DNA of 64,000 nt. Origin: Hofstenia miamia (Eukaryota; Xenacoelomorpha; Acoela). Below, piece by piece: positions 1 to 11,139 of the stretch. Where the stretch lies: positions 329,727 through 393,726 of the forward strand of contig SCFE01000029.1 in the NCBI GenBank assembly GCA_004352715.1, read 5' to 3'. The position numbers and the translations under genes are program-made. The notes below the pieces were generated by a model, which saw only the letters and a program-made list of their open reading frames with translations, was not told where the DNA came from and did no database searches. Every line of letters begins with the position of its first letter. The first letter of the stretch is position 1.

Positions 1-362
1 ATACTTTGATGAGTTCCATAATGCCTCTTCTTTGCATCATTTTGGCACTTTTGATTATTTTCATGAATGTGCATTGTGGGCTCTCTTTTTTGTATCTTCT
101 CATTTCCTGTTCAAGTATCTGTTGTACGTTTTTATTCTTCATTATTCCTTGGTATCTACGATTTTTCTTTTTTTGATTTTTCTGTTTGAACCTGTCTCAG
201 CCGGGTTTTCAATGTAGCACCCCACATATACTTTCTCATGAGTTTATCAAATATTTTTATTTCTTCTGGTGCTATTCCCATTATGTTTGTGATATCTACT
301 GTCAACATCCTTCCCATCTGGCTCTTGTTTACTTGTATTCTGCTTATCAGTTTTTTGATTTC

Positions 363-1359
363 TTACCTCAGCTTTTTCATCTTGTCTGGGGACGTCAGTT
401 TCTCAATGTGTCCCTTAAGTAGCCAGTTTTTTGTTTGAGTGCTTATCAGGGACATTGCTATATCATATTTTGTTAGTCTGTGTTGCCCTGCTCTTGAAAT
501 CAGTAATAGTAGATCTTGTTCCTGCATTGTGAATATTGCTAATAGCCATGCAGATGTTCTGCATCTAATCTCCAGGGCGTTCTTCTTTTTGAATATCATA
601 TTTTTGAAATCCCATATGCTCTGTTTATCTCTGTTAGTGCTATTTCTATTGTTTTGTGGTATCTTTTGGATGGAGCTTCTATATATATTTCAGGCAACTC
701 TTCGTTTGTTTTCTTTTGCAGTTTCATTTCTTTCCACATCTCTTGTATTCATTTGATATGCAGCTGTCTTTGTGAGGCTGCACTTGATAAATAACATATT
801 GGCTTTTTCCACGCCCTCTGTGTTTGTTGTTAATTTGATCGTCTTTATCTGCTTGAATAGTTCTATAGCTATGCAGGGATTCACCATCAGTCTGCAGTAT
901 GCTACCCAGTAGTCTAGTTGTAGGTCAAGGCATATCAACTCTGCTATCTTGGTTTCTGTTGCTATTTTATCCCATAGGAATATGTTTTCCACTCTCATTT
1001 GTAGATTGACCAAAAATGCTGGCAGTTCCACAAGGGTTGTTCTTGCAATGATTACAATCCATATATCTTGGACCCTCGCCATTCTGAGTGTTTGATCTTA
1101 GTTGTTTCTCTAAATTCTTGTTGTATTCTTATTCTTTGAGAATGTGAATAATCAGTAAATTGTCATTGTTGATATTGATCTCTGGTATCTGTGCTATTTG
1201 TTTGATATACACCATGATTCCCTGAGCTGTTTTGAGTGTGAAGTATTTGTCAAATGTTAGGTGTACCATGCTGCACATATATGGTCTTTCTAACATCTTG
1301 TTCAGTTCTCTTGGGTAGCTTATTATTATATTGACATTGGTCAGTTGTGCATCTAGCAC
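363..1359 (-). pseudogene. Unrecognised third coding region downstream of integrase
   Basis: Three minus-strand frames (1129-1359, 690-1082, 363-599) lie downstream of pol in the direction of transcription. The longest, 130 codons, is rich in Leu, Ile and Lys and has two Cys; no family motif is recognised. Position after integrase is where some gypsy-like elements carry an extra gene such as an envelope, but nothing seen here (no clear furin site, fusion peptide or transmembrane anchor) shows that. It could also be a captured or nested sequence. The frames are mutually offset, so it is broken. Confidence 0.35.
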
Positions 1360-1636
1360 AATTAGTAGATTGCTGCCCTCTGTTTTTGCTGCTTTTCTTA
1401 TGTGGGCTTTTGTTTCTGGTCACAGCTGCTCATATGTGTTGTTCCTCATTTATAGTGTTCCCATGAAATAGGGGTGCAGAGTTTCTCCATCTATTTTAGA
1501 TATTCTTTGTTCTCTGTCTTTTGAGCATACAGTTCTATCTGAGGTAGTCTCTGGGTGCAGGTAGCTGAGTAATCCTTAATGGTTTACTGGTGCTCAGCTC
1601 ACCATCCAGTGAGTCCATGCTGATGGTTTCTACTGA

Positions 1637-1985
1637 ATTGCCCTTGAATCAGCACACAGTTGACTCTTTCAGCAATTGACCAGCTGTTGGTTCCATAGAT
1701 ACATCAGCCTCAAATTGACTTTGTATGCATACAGTTCTTCACCTACTTACACCTTCCCTGGGAAATCCAATTGTAGCACTGCCCTCAAATTGACAAAGTG
1801 GACTGGAAGGAAGGTTAAGCTGCTTTGCCCCAGTTCTCTGCATGCCCTTGAATCAGCATTGCAGATCTCTGGGGTTTTCACTGGTTCTCTGCTTGGCCTT
1901 GAATTGGCAGTGCAGATCTCCAGTGGGAGGGGCATTATGTCTTTTTGTCTCCCTGCCCTCAAATTGGCGTTGGGGATTACTCAGA
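1637..1985 (-). repeat. Degenerate short repeats encoding an ADSRA-type peptide
   Basis: At least five imperfect copies of a roughly 25-30 bp unit resembling TGCCCTTGAATCAGCAGTG occur at about 1637, 1781, 1848, 1896 and 1957, spaced 45-140 bp. On the minus strand two of them in frame give EICNADSRACRE and a related EICTANSRPSRE. The same unit recurs at 5225-5345 in the pol region of the same element. Confidence 0.6.
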
Positions 1986-2449
1986 TGCCTTCTCACTCTA
2001 TGCCTTCAATTAGTTGGTGGTTTGTTCTCACTCCATTTGCCTTCTGTCTGACGTCCAGTTTGAGACCTTCTTTGTATTCTTCTCCACAGATTGGTCATTG
2101 CCATTTCCTCTGTTCTCTGGTTTTGGCACACTCTTTTGCTCCTCAGCTGTTGATGTTGCATCACTCTTGATTTGCCTACATTCAGTAAGTAAGTTTAAGT
2201 GCCACACTTCAGGGTCATATATATATATCTATCTCTCACTGCCTGCCTTGGCAGCTCTCTCATTTGTAAAATTTCTTTACTGATGTTTGTTTTAAATTCC
2301 TTGTTGAAACCTTCTTCCAGTAAACTATCCAGTTCACTCATATCATACATAATTTCTTTTCCATTAATTCAGTTTATATTAGATTTGGTATTTTCATCTA
2401 TACTAGACTCTTTGATGTCTGCTGTTGTTTGTTTTAGGTTCTGAAAGTG

Positions 2450-3439
2450 CAGTAATATGCTGTTATTTACCATGTACTCATTGTTTGGAAGTACTTGTGT
2501 TATCTTATACAGACCTGACCAAATTGTTTTTAACTTTCAGACCACGTTTGTGTCTGTTAGTTTTACTGGTGTAAATGCATATACCATGTCACATATTTTA
2601 TGTGCATGACCATAAATTTTATTGTTGTAGTTTCACTGCTGTCTCATGGCAGACTTCTTTGTATTATGGCACATTGTCTCATCATTGCTGTTATTTGACT
2701 TCTTAATTGATTCATATACTGATTGTCCATTTTTTCACTGTAGGTGAAGTATTGCATTGATAGTGGCATTGCTTGCCTACCTTCCAAACATGGTCTTGAA
2801 TGGTGTTATTCCAGTCATTGAATGTATGGATGTGTTATAAAAGTATTCAATCATCTTGATCACCTCACGCAACTTGTGACATCCTATTCTTGATGTTGTA
2901 ACTCTTATCAATTTAATCAGCATCCTGTTCAACCATTCCACTGTGCCATTCGCCTGTGGGTGACATGCTGTTGTTCTTTACTATTTCTAGTAGACGCAAA
3001 ATTTCCTGGAATAGGTTACTTTTGAATTGTGGCCCTTTATCTGTGATTATTGTCTCAATGGGTCCAAACTTCAAAATCCATTCCTTCATTACTATCTCTG
3101 TGGTTGTTTCTGAATTCAGGTTCTTCATTGGGATCATTCTTGCATACTTGGTGAAGTTATCCTTCATTACTAGTAAGTGTTGGTACCCCTCTTCATCTTT
3201 TGACAGCATTTCTAAATCTATATGCACAATTTCATTGGTTGTGTTGCTATGATCTTCTCTAGCAGTGCTCTCTGCATTGGAAAATGCTGTTTGTTGTTAA
3301 GGAGACATGTCATACACTTGTTAATTATCTCCTCTGTGACTTTCCTCACTGCTGTTGTGATAAATGTTGTGTTGAAAGTACTCTCTATTTGCCTAATCTC
3401 TAAATGGCTTTTTTGTGTAACTTTCTTATTAGATCTCAT
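2450..3439 (-). pseudogene. Integrase of the LTR element
   Basis: The frame 3218-3439 has a degenerate H2C2 zinc-binding domain ending in CMTC. The frame 2913-3227 has the catalytic core: IDLEML with the first Asp, TDKGPQF at about 3024-3041 with the second Asp, and GEWHSGMVEQ with the final Glu. Further down, near 2500-2560, the translation includes TIWSGLYKI, resembling the C-terminal GPY/F module. A stop or frame change occurs at 2913 and again downstream. The enzyme would have inserted the cDNA; it is not intact here. Confidence 0.8.
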
Positions 3440-3855
3440 TTGTAATATTCCAGTATTGCAGTCCTGTTATTCTGTGATTCCACATATAGGAGTCCATCCT
3501 TGTTTCTTTTCCATTTGTATCTTTTGTAATAGCTCACTGTTAATTTTGATAAACTTAGGCTTGGTTCTTGTAGCTTTGTTATGATCTCATTCAGTATAAC
3601 ATCATCTTTTTGTTTCTCAATGATCTTGTGTTCTGATATCTCTTCCTTAATCAAAATTGGCAACACTGCTTGTCCTTTCTTATCAATGTTTATTTCAGGC
3701 AGCTCCTCATACTCAGTATGCAGCAGGAACTGAAACTGCTTCTTCTGAACCATCTTCTTTGGCTGCGTCTCTTTGGTACTCTGGGAGTGTGGTCCAAAAA
3801 TCCGCATTGGTATGCAATGTCCCTCTTCAATGTTCAATGGTGAAAGTGAACTCAT
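3436..3855 (-). pseudogene. RNase H-integrase linker of the LTR element
   Basis: A 139-codon minus-strand frame starts in the RNase H tail and has a charged middle. It ends with a YYKRYKWKRNKDGLLYV block, which is typical of the region just before the integrase HHCC zinc-binding domain in Ty3/gypsy elements (a short strand pattern ending in GLLY). It directly precedes the CMTC zinc-site frame. No catalytic motif lies here. Confidence 0.55.
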
Positions 3856-4062
3856 TTAGGTATTCAATCCACCTCAATACTATTCCTGACTTGTCTTCCA
3901 AGAACTTTTTTAGCCATCCCAGGCTGCTGTTGTCTGTGTGGACCCTAAATTCCCATCTGATTAAGAAATGCCTGAATTTTTTGATGCTTTTGATCAGGGT
4001 GAGCATCTCTAGCTTTGTTGATCCATAGTTTTCCTCACTTGGCTTCAGTTTATGGCTAAAAA
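3856..4062 (-). pseudogene. RNase H segment of the LTR element
   Basis: The minus-strand translation after the RT thumb includes a segment resembling FRHFLIRWEFRVHTDNSSL, the typical Ty3/gypsy RNase H block with a conserved HTD. It lies between RT and the linker that leads to integrase. It is short of a continuous frame. Its former role was degrading RNA in the RNA-DNA hybrid during reverse transcription. Confidence 0.6.
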
Positions 4063-5000
4063 CTATATTGGCACCTCCTTGTTATTCTTCATTTGTCTGA
4101 GTGTTGCTCTGATCACTACTTTGCTAACATTGCAATCCAGGATGAATTCTTCACTGTAGTCAGGCATATTTAGTGATGGTAGCTTTGCTAATTCCTCCTT
4201 TATATTGTCTAGTTCTTGCTCCTGCCAAGTCCATATAAAGAGCACTGACTTTTTCATTAGCTGCATCATCTTCACTGTTTTTCCCACAATGTTGGGTATA
4301 AATGTTCCATAGTAATTAAAAAACCCCATTACCCTCTGTATGTCTTTTTTGTTATTTGGCTTCTCTATTTTCTAGATCATATCTCTTGCATTATATTTCA
4401 GGCATATTCGCCCTTTCTTGATCACTTGTCCTAAGAATATAATCTTCTCTTTCAGTATATCACAATTGTTGCTGTTAATTTGTAAACCTGCTTTTTCTAG
4501 TATTGATAGTGTCCTTTCCAGCTTCTCTAGATGCTCTTCTATAGTATCAATTGTTACAATGATGTTGTCAATATACACATTTATGCCTTCTTCCATTTTT
4601 TGTTTCTTGTTCTTCAATATTTTTGTTATGTATCTCTGGAACATTGATGGCACATTGCATAAGCTGAAAGCCATGTATATCCACTCATACAACCTGTATG
4701 GTGTAGTAAATGCCATTTTTCAATGTCTTCTTCTTCCATTTTGACTTGCCAATATGCTTTACATAGATCTATCAACATAAAATATTTGTACCTACTTGCT
4801 TTGTACAGCATATTTTCTATTCTGGGAAGCAGGTACAAGTCCTTTTTTGTTACTTCATTCAGTTTTCAGAAGTCTATACATAATCTGTACTTGTCTCCCT
4901 GTTTCACAAACACTGCTGGCACTGTCTATGGACTTTCACTAGGTCTGATTATTTTGTTGTCAATTAGTTCATTGAGTATTCTGTTGTATTCATCCTTCAT
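4063..5000 (-). pseudogene. Reverse transcriptase of the LTR element
   Basis: Several minus-strand frames together cover an RT palm. Near 4880-4950 the translation reads VPAVFVKQGDKYRLCIDF, the usual start of a Ty3/gypsy RT. The frame 4626-4838 has the DLCKAYWQVKMEEEDIEK block holding the first catalytic Asp. The frame 4372-4716 has the template-grip and catalytic regions, but the YxDD box reads YIDN at 4564-4575, so the second catalytic Asp is lost. The frame 4063-4329 matches the thumb/connection start (GFFNYYGTFIPN). Stops and frameshifts separate all these pieces. Confidence 0.85.
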
Positions 5001-5224
5001 TTGTTCCAGTACTCATCTAACTGGCAGTTTTATTGGCTTGTCCATTGTTGTAACTATCTTGTGTGTTTCACCTATTATCTGGCCCATGCTTATCTCTCTG
5101 TAGTTGAATATGTATGTCTCTCCAACACCTCTCTGAGTTGTTGTAATTGCTTTTTATTTAGATGTTGGTATTGTTTCTTTGGCAAGTCCAGTGTTTTATA
5201 TTGATCTTCTCCATTTGCTTTTGT

Positions 5225-5350
5225 CCCTCTGCCCTCGAATCAGCTGTGGGGAGTACTTGCTACATTGATGGTTTTTCTCTACTTGCCCTTGAGTCAGCAG
5301 TGTGGAGTACCTCCTGTTTTCATTTGTAAGTCCTCAAATCAACCATACAA
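5225..5350 (-). repeat. Second cluster of the ADSRA-type repeats
   Basis: Copies at about 5229 and 5282, and a weaker one at 5333, share the unit found at 1637-1985. Minus-strand translation gives TADSRAEGQ and HTADSRASRE. They lie between the protease and RT domains, in a stretch with no recognisable domain. Confidence 0.55.
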
Positions 5351-5589
5351 ACTACTCTGCTCATCAATGTCTTATATTGTTTTCCAGATGGCTTTGATGC
5401 TAGATTTGACATACTTTCTGAATATTCTCACATTTGTTTTCTTCATGTTAGTGCTGTGGTTAGTATCAGTATTCTTCCTTTTTCCTTTTTTATAGTGCAC
5501 ACACTTGAGGGCATTGAAACTCTTTTCAAATTGATTCCTTTGTCATCATAGATCATTATATCCAATGTGATTTCCTCTTCTGTACTGAT

Positions 5590-6066
5590 TTAATGCATTC
5601 TCCATTGATATGGCTGCAGCTTTATGTCCTTTTGCAGTTTAAATACTATTGTTGATAGCTTGCCTTCCTGTTCTTTGATTTTGATTTCCTCTTCTTTTAC
5701 TTTAATTGTTCTATTGGAGTAGTTTATCACATATCCATTTTTGGTTAAGAAGTCATCACCCAATATCACATCATATGGTAGCAAATTGTTGTGGGTGTCT
5801 ATCACTACTAGTGATTACTCAAATGTTGTCTTCACTATCCTGATTTGTACTGTGTTTAGCTTGCCTTTCATATCTATGTATTCTCCAGATGCATTGATTA
5901 ATCTTTTGTTTGATTGTTCTAGGTCCTCTTGTTTAAATCCTAGTTTCATTGCACATTCATCTGTTATTATCAACGTCACCACTCCTGTATCAATTGTTGC
6001 CTTTGTCAGTATTCCATTTATCATTATCATTATCATATTAATATTGTTCAAGTTCGTCATAATCAT
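5590..6066 (-). pseudogene. Retropepsin-like protease of the LTR element
   Basis: The frame 5815-6066 contains the aspartic protease active site DTG at 5983-5991, in the context ATIDTGVVTLI. The next frame (5590-5805) contains PYDVILGDDFL, which resembles the second conserved retropepsin block (ILG-D-FL). Between them an in-frame stop near 5815 breaks the domain. The protease follows the zinc knuckle and precedes RT, as in Ty3/gypsy pol. The enzyme would have matured the Gag-Pol polyprotein; this copy is broken. Confidence 0.75.
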
Positions 6067-6219
6067 TATTGGTGCTCAGTTTTTTAGAGTCAGCTCTTGA
6101 GCTAGTTTTCTGATTCTTCCTTAGTTTGGGGCTCTTCCAACAATTCTGATTCAAATTTGATTACATCCTCATCTTTGTAGTATGCTTCCTCCTCTCCATA
6201 TTATGTTAATTTGTTTTTT

Positions 6220-6261
6220 GCACTCATCTTTCCTGTGCCCCTTCTTTCTGCAGTTGTAGCA
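6220..6261 (-). pseudogene. CCHC zinc knuckle (nucleocapsid) of the LTR element
   Basis: Read on the minus strand this encodes CYNCRKKGHRKDEC, an exact CX2CX4HX4C zinc knuckle. This motif binds nucleic acid in Gag nucleocapsid domains. It lies between the gag core and the protease, which is the expected place. Confidence 0.85.
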
Positions 6262-6357
6262 CTTTATGTCTCTATCCCTGACTTTTTATGTTGATGAGTT
6301 TCTCCGTCTTATTTTTTTATAAGGTTTGGTGTTCACTGTCTGTGTTTTATAACTGTT

Positions 6358-6986
6358 TCACCATTCTATTGGTTTTTCCTTGTTCCATACTGCTTTTTCA
6401 TAAATGTGGGCAGAATTTTCAATAGTTGCCTGTATATCTATGGCCTTCCTGGTCATCTTTTCCAGTTTGTCATCCACATCACACTTGATCTCAAATTGTG
6501 TTCTAATGTTTTCTGGCATTCCCTTGCAGATGTGGGAGAAAAGGTCATATTTTGAAAATTTGGTTCCTCTGGAGCTAAGTGTTTTCAATCGTCTACCTGC
6601 TGGATGTAGTTTTGTATATCATCTGTCTTTCTCATCTTTGTTGAGTTCAGTATAATTTGGTATTGGTTTTTAAAACTTTCATTTTCATAGTACTCTATGA
6701 AATCTCCAATCAATAATTTGTAATCCCATTTTGTATCAGTGTCTAGAAGTAGATAATGTTGGGATGCCACTCCTGCAAGGTACAGTGGGAATCTCACCCC
6801 TGCAGCTTGTTGGCTCACTTTCCTCTTGGCTGTTGTGATTTTGAACATTTGCAGCCTTTCAAGGAATGTTGGATTATAACTGTCAACCTTTCCATTGAAT
6901 TTCAGCAGTGTTGCCTTACATGGTATCATATCATTATTATTGTTCTCTGGTAGCATCAAGCTCTCATAGGTTGGTCTCCTTTGCAC
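6358..6986 (-). pseudogene. gag core (capsid-like) of the LTR element
   Basis: Two overlapping minus-strand frames (6585-6986 and 6358-6588) read as a helical Gag core. The first contains a stretch about a target-size segment, LxFNGKVDSYNPTFLERLQ, followed by a run with aromatic residues (WDYKLLIGDFIEYYE) of the sort seen in retrotransposon gag domains. The second continues with a charged helical region. The frame change between them at about 6585 is a frameshift. The segment sits between the coiled-coil ORF and the zinc knuckle, as expected for capsid followed by nucleocapsid. It is inactive as it stands. Confidence 0.6.
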
Positions 6987-7200
6987 TTTTGTGTTTTCAA
7001 TTATTGTTAGCTGGTTGGTTACTGCTTTTGTGATTTCATCAATGATTTTTTTCTTTTCCTGTTCCTCTTCCTCTTCTACTCCTCTGAATCATTTTTTAAA
7101 ATCATTGGGTGACACTTGTAGGCTTCTTTCTCTCAATTGCTTGATTTTCCTCTTCATTTCTCTGTATTGATTTTAGTTTATGTCTCAATTCTTCTAGCTC

Positions 7201-7647
7201 TCACGTTTGTTTTTCACAATTCTTACCTCTGCCCAATTCTGTTAATCTAAGTTTATCTTTGAGTTGTTCTAGCTCTTGGGCTTGTATATCATTATCTAGA
7301 ATTAGCTGTCTGTTTTCATCTTCTAGTTTTTGGCATATTTTTTCCCATTTTTCATTCTGTTCTTGGAAACATTTGTTTGATTGTGCTAATTGAATTGTTA
7401 GTGCTTTAATATCCCTTTGGAAATTTTCAATTTGATTTTCTAGGCAGTTGTCCAATTCTATTTTCAACTCACTTAATGCTTTTTCATTATCCTGTTCTAG
7501 TTTTGCAATTCTTTGCACTAGCATTTGTATCTTGGCTCTCAGTATTGTCTCTGTCTTGTTTGCTTGTCTTAGAATTTTTAAGACTTTGTTGGACCCTGTT
7601 TCTGGGGACATATGTAGGGTTTCTAGTTCTGTGGGGGATGCATCCAT
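7201..7647 (-). pseudogene. gag N-terminal coiled-coil segment of the LTR element
   Basis: A 148-codon open frame rich in Glu, Lys, Gln and Leu has heptad-like spacing of Leu/Ile from about residue 20 to 125, predicting a long coiled coil. It starts with Met near the high-coordinate end of the element, about 320 bp inside a possible primer-binding site, and lies upstream of the gag core. That position fits the N-terminal, self-associating part of a Gag polyprotein. No motif names a specific family, so the gag assignment rests on position and composition. The frame closes at 7201, and the sequence to 6986 is not open in the same frame, which suggests decay. Confidence 0.55.
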
Positions 7648-7968
7648 TTATGAACACGTTATTCTTGGGTGGTAGTTGTTCTACTTGTGCCTTTCTTGGA
7701 GCTTCCTCTCTTTCCTTTTGTGTTTGCCATTCTGATTTACTATTAGTAGTGGCTTGAATCTTGGTATGATTCTTTGTTTCTGAACCTGCTTCAGGTTAGG
7801 TGTAGTAGTAGTAGCTGACTGTGTGCTATGTTGATGGTTCCTCGGCATGTCTTTTGTTATTCCATGTCATGGTTGCAATTCTTACCTGTTGCCTTTAAGT
7901 CTTGAGTCAGGATGTTGGCTTGTTGATTTTTCTTCTTGTTCTTAGTCTGTCATGGTTGCCATGTAGCA

Positions 7969-7978
7969 TCTGCTACCA
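7969..7978 (-). promoter_or_regulatory. Possible primer-binding site (initiator tRNA-Met)
   Basis: The minus-strand ten bases TGGTAGCAGA equal the complement of the 3' end of animal initiator tRNA-Met (TCTGCTACCA). The match stops after 10 bases. It lies about 320 bp upstream of the gag coiled-coil ORF, as a PBS should. Confidence is limited because the LTR edge next to it has not been defined. Confidence 0.4.
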
Positions 7979-7980
7979 GG

Positions 7981-8787
7981 CAATAACATAGAGTTATTTA
8001 TTCTTTTAAATATTACTTCTTGTTAAATGTGGGTAGTGATGTACTGATCTTTGTTTGCTTCAACATAAGATATGTTGTTATTAACTTGTATTAACCCCAA
8101 CTAATCTGATACTATTTAGGGATGGCATCATTGCAACTTTCTTCCGTGATTCACTTGTTTTTCATTGTGGCCTCTGGCTGACTCTGATCTCTGAACCATC
8201 TACACTCACATGCCTTTGGTGTTGATTGAATATTTCCAATTCTCAGCTCACTGAAACAACTTATGTGTTCCCTATCCTAACCCAGTGCAACCCTCAAGGC
8301 TGGATGTAACTGACTTAAACTCAATTTTTAATATGTAATTTGTACTTCACAACCTGGCAATGTCACTAGCTGCTTAATAAATATTCATTTAGCCATTACC
8401 AAAAAATACTGGCTTTAATTAATTTAAATAATTAAATAAATAATTACTTGCAGCTTCCTAACTTACATTTAGATAACAATACATGCTCGGTCTATTTATC
8501 AGTCTATTTATAGGTCACCTACATTGTCAAGATAATGTAATATAGATATAACCTATGCTAGGCTAACTAGCCTTATCTCCAAAGTCTATTATCTAATGCA
8601 TGTCAATGAATGAATCAATAGTCAGCTAAACAGAAAAAGCTCCTATTCATACCCCTAATATAAATGCAGGTTCGTGGCTTGGATCAAGGACCCTCGAATT
8701 GCTCCCGATTTGTGCTCTTGCCACTACTAATGCATCTACTGTTTAGCTTAACATTGATTAATATTAAGCAAACCAAGTTAAATCTAA
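7981..8787 (-). other. Probable 5' LTR region, boundaries undefined
   Basis: If the primer site at 7969-7978 is right, the 5' LTR occupies part of this 0.8 kb. No coding frame or second copy is visible in the window, so neither LTR edge can be drawn. The stretch is A+T-rich without other recognisable features. Confidence 0.3.
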
Positions 8788-9984
8788 GGGTGCATTCCCA
8801 CAGAAAGCTTGCAATATAGCACTTCTATTTTTAACATATGTTTTAAAATAGTTGAATTCACACAGAAATTGAGCAATAAAGCCAATCTTGAGATTAAAAC
8901 AAGAGGAAATAAAGGAGGGTATTCACACAGAGAGATTGTGATATCACGCTTGTAATTTAAGCACATGTTTTAAGATAGTAGAATTCACACAGACGGCGTG
9001 TGCTTGCTATATTTTTTAACACATGTTTTAAGATAGCTAAATTCACACAGAAAGCGAGCTTTCGCTTGTGATAGATTTCTAGCAATGTATTAATACGCCA
9101 GTGTTCATACAGAACGCGAGCTTATAATTGCTATTAGGAAAATATTCACTAATATTCTCTACACATTGTTATATTTTATTGCATTTGAGCAAATCAAAGT
9201 GGATAATTTTTAATATGTAAACATTATTACAATTTAAATGATCTTTATGTAAATAACTAACTGAAAATCATTTGATACAATGGAATCTATGCGATTAGAT
9301 TAAAATTATTGTTTTTCTTAAATTATTTAATATTTTGATAAACCTTAATGCAATTTATATTTTTTGAAATTCTAAATTGCGATTGAATTAAAAAACTTTT
9401 TCTAATTTTGGCAGATTTTTAAGAATATAGAATCAAAACATTTTTTATTAATAGCAGTTACTATAGTTCAACTAGTAACTGCTATAAATAAAAATGTGGA
9501 CAAAACCTATTTTACAAATATGTTCAATAATAATATTAAATAATAATTTGAAACTAAATACATTATATGTACTTCGTACAAATTTTTGGCATGAATTTAA
9601 ATTATTGGGAGATGTCATCATCAAAAATATTTAGCATGTTTAAAATCAAATTTACAATCTTTTACAATCGCGCACTCGCGCACTTTCTGTGTGAATAGAA
9701 CTATCTTTAAACATGTGTTAGAAAATATCGCTCACGCTAGGCTTTAATTGGGATTGCGATAAATCTTTCTGTGTGAATGCTCTCTCAGTAACTCAACTGT
9801 TTCAATCTCTAGCAAGCCCAAGCTCGCACAATCGCGCTGTGTGAACACTCTGGCTTTAATACATTGCTAGAAAATATCGCAATCTGTGTGAATACCCAAG
9901 ATTTAAATCTAGCACAAGCTTGCTTTCTGTGTGAACGCCAAAGGCTTGCTCTAGCAAGCACAATCTTTCTGTGTGAATGCACCC
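8788..9984. mobile_element. Foldback MITE of PIF/Harbinger type, 1197 bp
   Basis: The ends are inverted copies: GGGTGCATTC at 8788 and GAATGCACCC ending at 9984. They are flanked by TAA on both sides (8785-8787 and 9985-9987), a 3-bp TWA target duplication diagnostic of PIF/Harbinger. The arms are long (about 300-340 bp each) and contain about six spaced copies each of TTCACACAGA or its complement (left near 8797, 8856, 8918, 8982, 9041, 9103; right near 9685, 9767, 9838, 9884, 9927, 9969). The middle (9130-9660) is plain A+T-rich DNA with no coding capacity. It would depend on a Harbinger transposase supplied elsewhere. Confidence 0.85.
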
Positions 9985-9987
9985 TAA

Positions 9988-10883
9988 GAATAAGATTTCC
10001 AAAGAATTTACTTCAACAGTTTTCCAAATTGATTTCCACTCTATTTATAGTTTCAATTTCAAAAAGTACCAAAAATTTGTATTTGTCATCTGCCAAAACG
10101 GATAAAAATAATGAAAGCATTATCGCCCCCTTCATTTTGCCAAATTATTCGTCAACAAGTACTAATTGGCAATATTGTTTCTTAGTTGCACTAATTAAAA
10201 TTGTACAAATAATCGAAAGGATAATAACTGTGTGTTTACATTTAATCAATTATTTATTATATTACTAGTCTTGGGTATGTCCATATTTTCTCTTTAATTG
10301 ACCACACACGCGGATTATGCCACAATAGAAATACGGCCAGGACCAATGCTTGAAATGCAGGAGGCAAAACCCCTCTTCCCTCATCATCAGATTTAGTTAC
10401 ACTTTGTCATTAGAGATATCAAAATATAGCTAGAATGCATCCATATTTTATTAATAAAAACTTTCTTTTGACAATTGTGCACAATAAGGCTTTGTTCATA
10501 CAAAGTTAACACAATAATATCAAATAACAACTGGCATGTAAATTTGCAACGCAGAACTAAAATGTTTACAAAAATTGCACATCATGCATAAATGAACAAA
10601 AATTAACCACAGCCAATCACATTAATCAAGTCTTCATGTGCTTCCAGTGGTGAAAACGAGGTAGCGGGTGCAATTGCTACTGATGGGACATATATATATA
10701 TATATATNNNNNNNNNNNNNNNNNNNNNNNNNNNNNNNNNNNNNNNNNNNNNNNNNNNNNNNNNNNNNNNNNNNNNNNNNNNNNNNNNNNNNNNNNNNNN
10801 NNNNNNNNNNNNNNNNNNNNNNNNNNNNNNNNNNNNNNNNNNNNNNNNNNNNNNNNNNNNNNNNNNNNNNNNNNNNNNNNNNN
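9988..10883. other. Non-coding stretch with a (TA)n and gap 10708-10883
   Basis: No gene is seen. A (TA)n run begins at 10691 and enters 176 Ns. The reading frames reported through the Ns are not real. Confidence 0.6.
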
Positions 10884-10899
10884 ATATATATATATTAGC

Positions 10900-10929
10900 T
10901 ACCAGTTTTGATTTTTCAATCATCTTCAG
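10900..10929 (-). ncRNA. Mutated copy of the hammerhead-like motif, left arm
   Basis: The inverted left arm repeats the motif on the minus strand: CTGAAGA (10923-10929), the same GATT/AATC hairpin, and CTGGTA at the cleavage region. The GAAA box reads AAAA, which removes a core G. It is the partner of the motif at 13358-13387 and is expected to be inactive. Confidence 0.55.
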
Positions 10930-11139
10930 TACAAATACGTGGGAATAAAATTTTACCCTTACTACATTAAATGGTGTTAAGATATGCATGCACTTGAAAT
11001 ATGTTCAATAAGTTGTTATAGCTTAGTTGATTGTTCATTAGCATATTTTATAAACAGGGCTTCAGCATATTTAGTATTCTTGATTCTAAGTAAGATCTCG
11101 AAATTATCTTTAATTGCTTGATATCTATGCAAAAATATT

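Larger units (their letters stand above)
1..7980 (-). mobile_element. Decayed Ty3/gypsy-like LTR retrotransposon (5' LTR side at the high-coordinate end)
   Basis: The minus strand carries, in order, a coiled-coil gag N-terminus, a gag core, a CCHC knuckle, a DTG protease, reverse transcriptase, RNase H, integrase and a downstream third coding region. Protease-RT-RNase H-integrase is the Ty3/gypsy order. Every domain is interrupted by stops and frameshifts, and the RT catalytic box is damaged, so this is an old inactive copy. The low-coordinate end runs off the window, so the 3' LTR is not seen and LTR-LTR dating is impossible here. Low-coordinate plus-strand reading frames in this stretch are shadows of the minus-strand element. 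Confidence 0.85.

Noticed and set aside
1-7760. Many plus-strand frames of 60-160 codons rich in Phe, Leu and Ser
   Set aside because: They are antisense shadows of the minus-strand LTR element; domain motifs are only on the minus strand.
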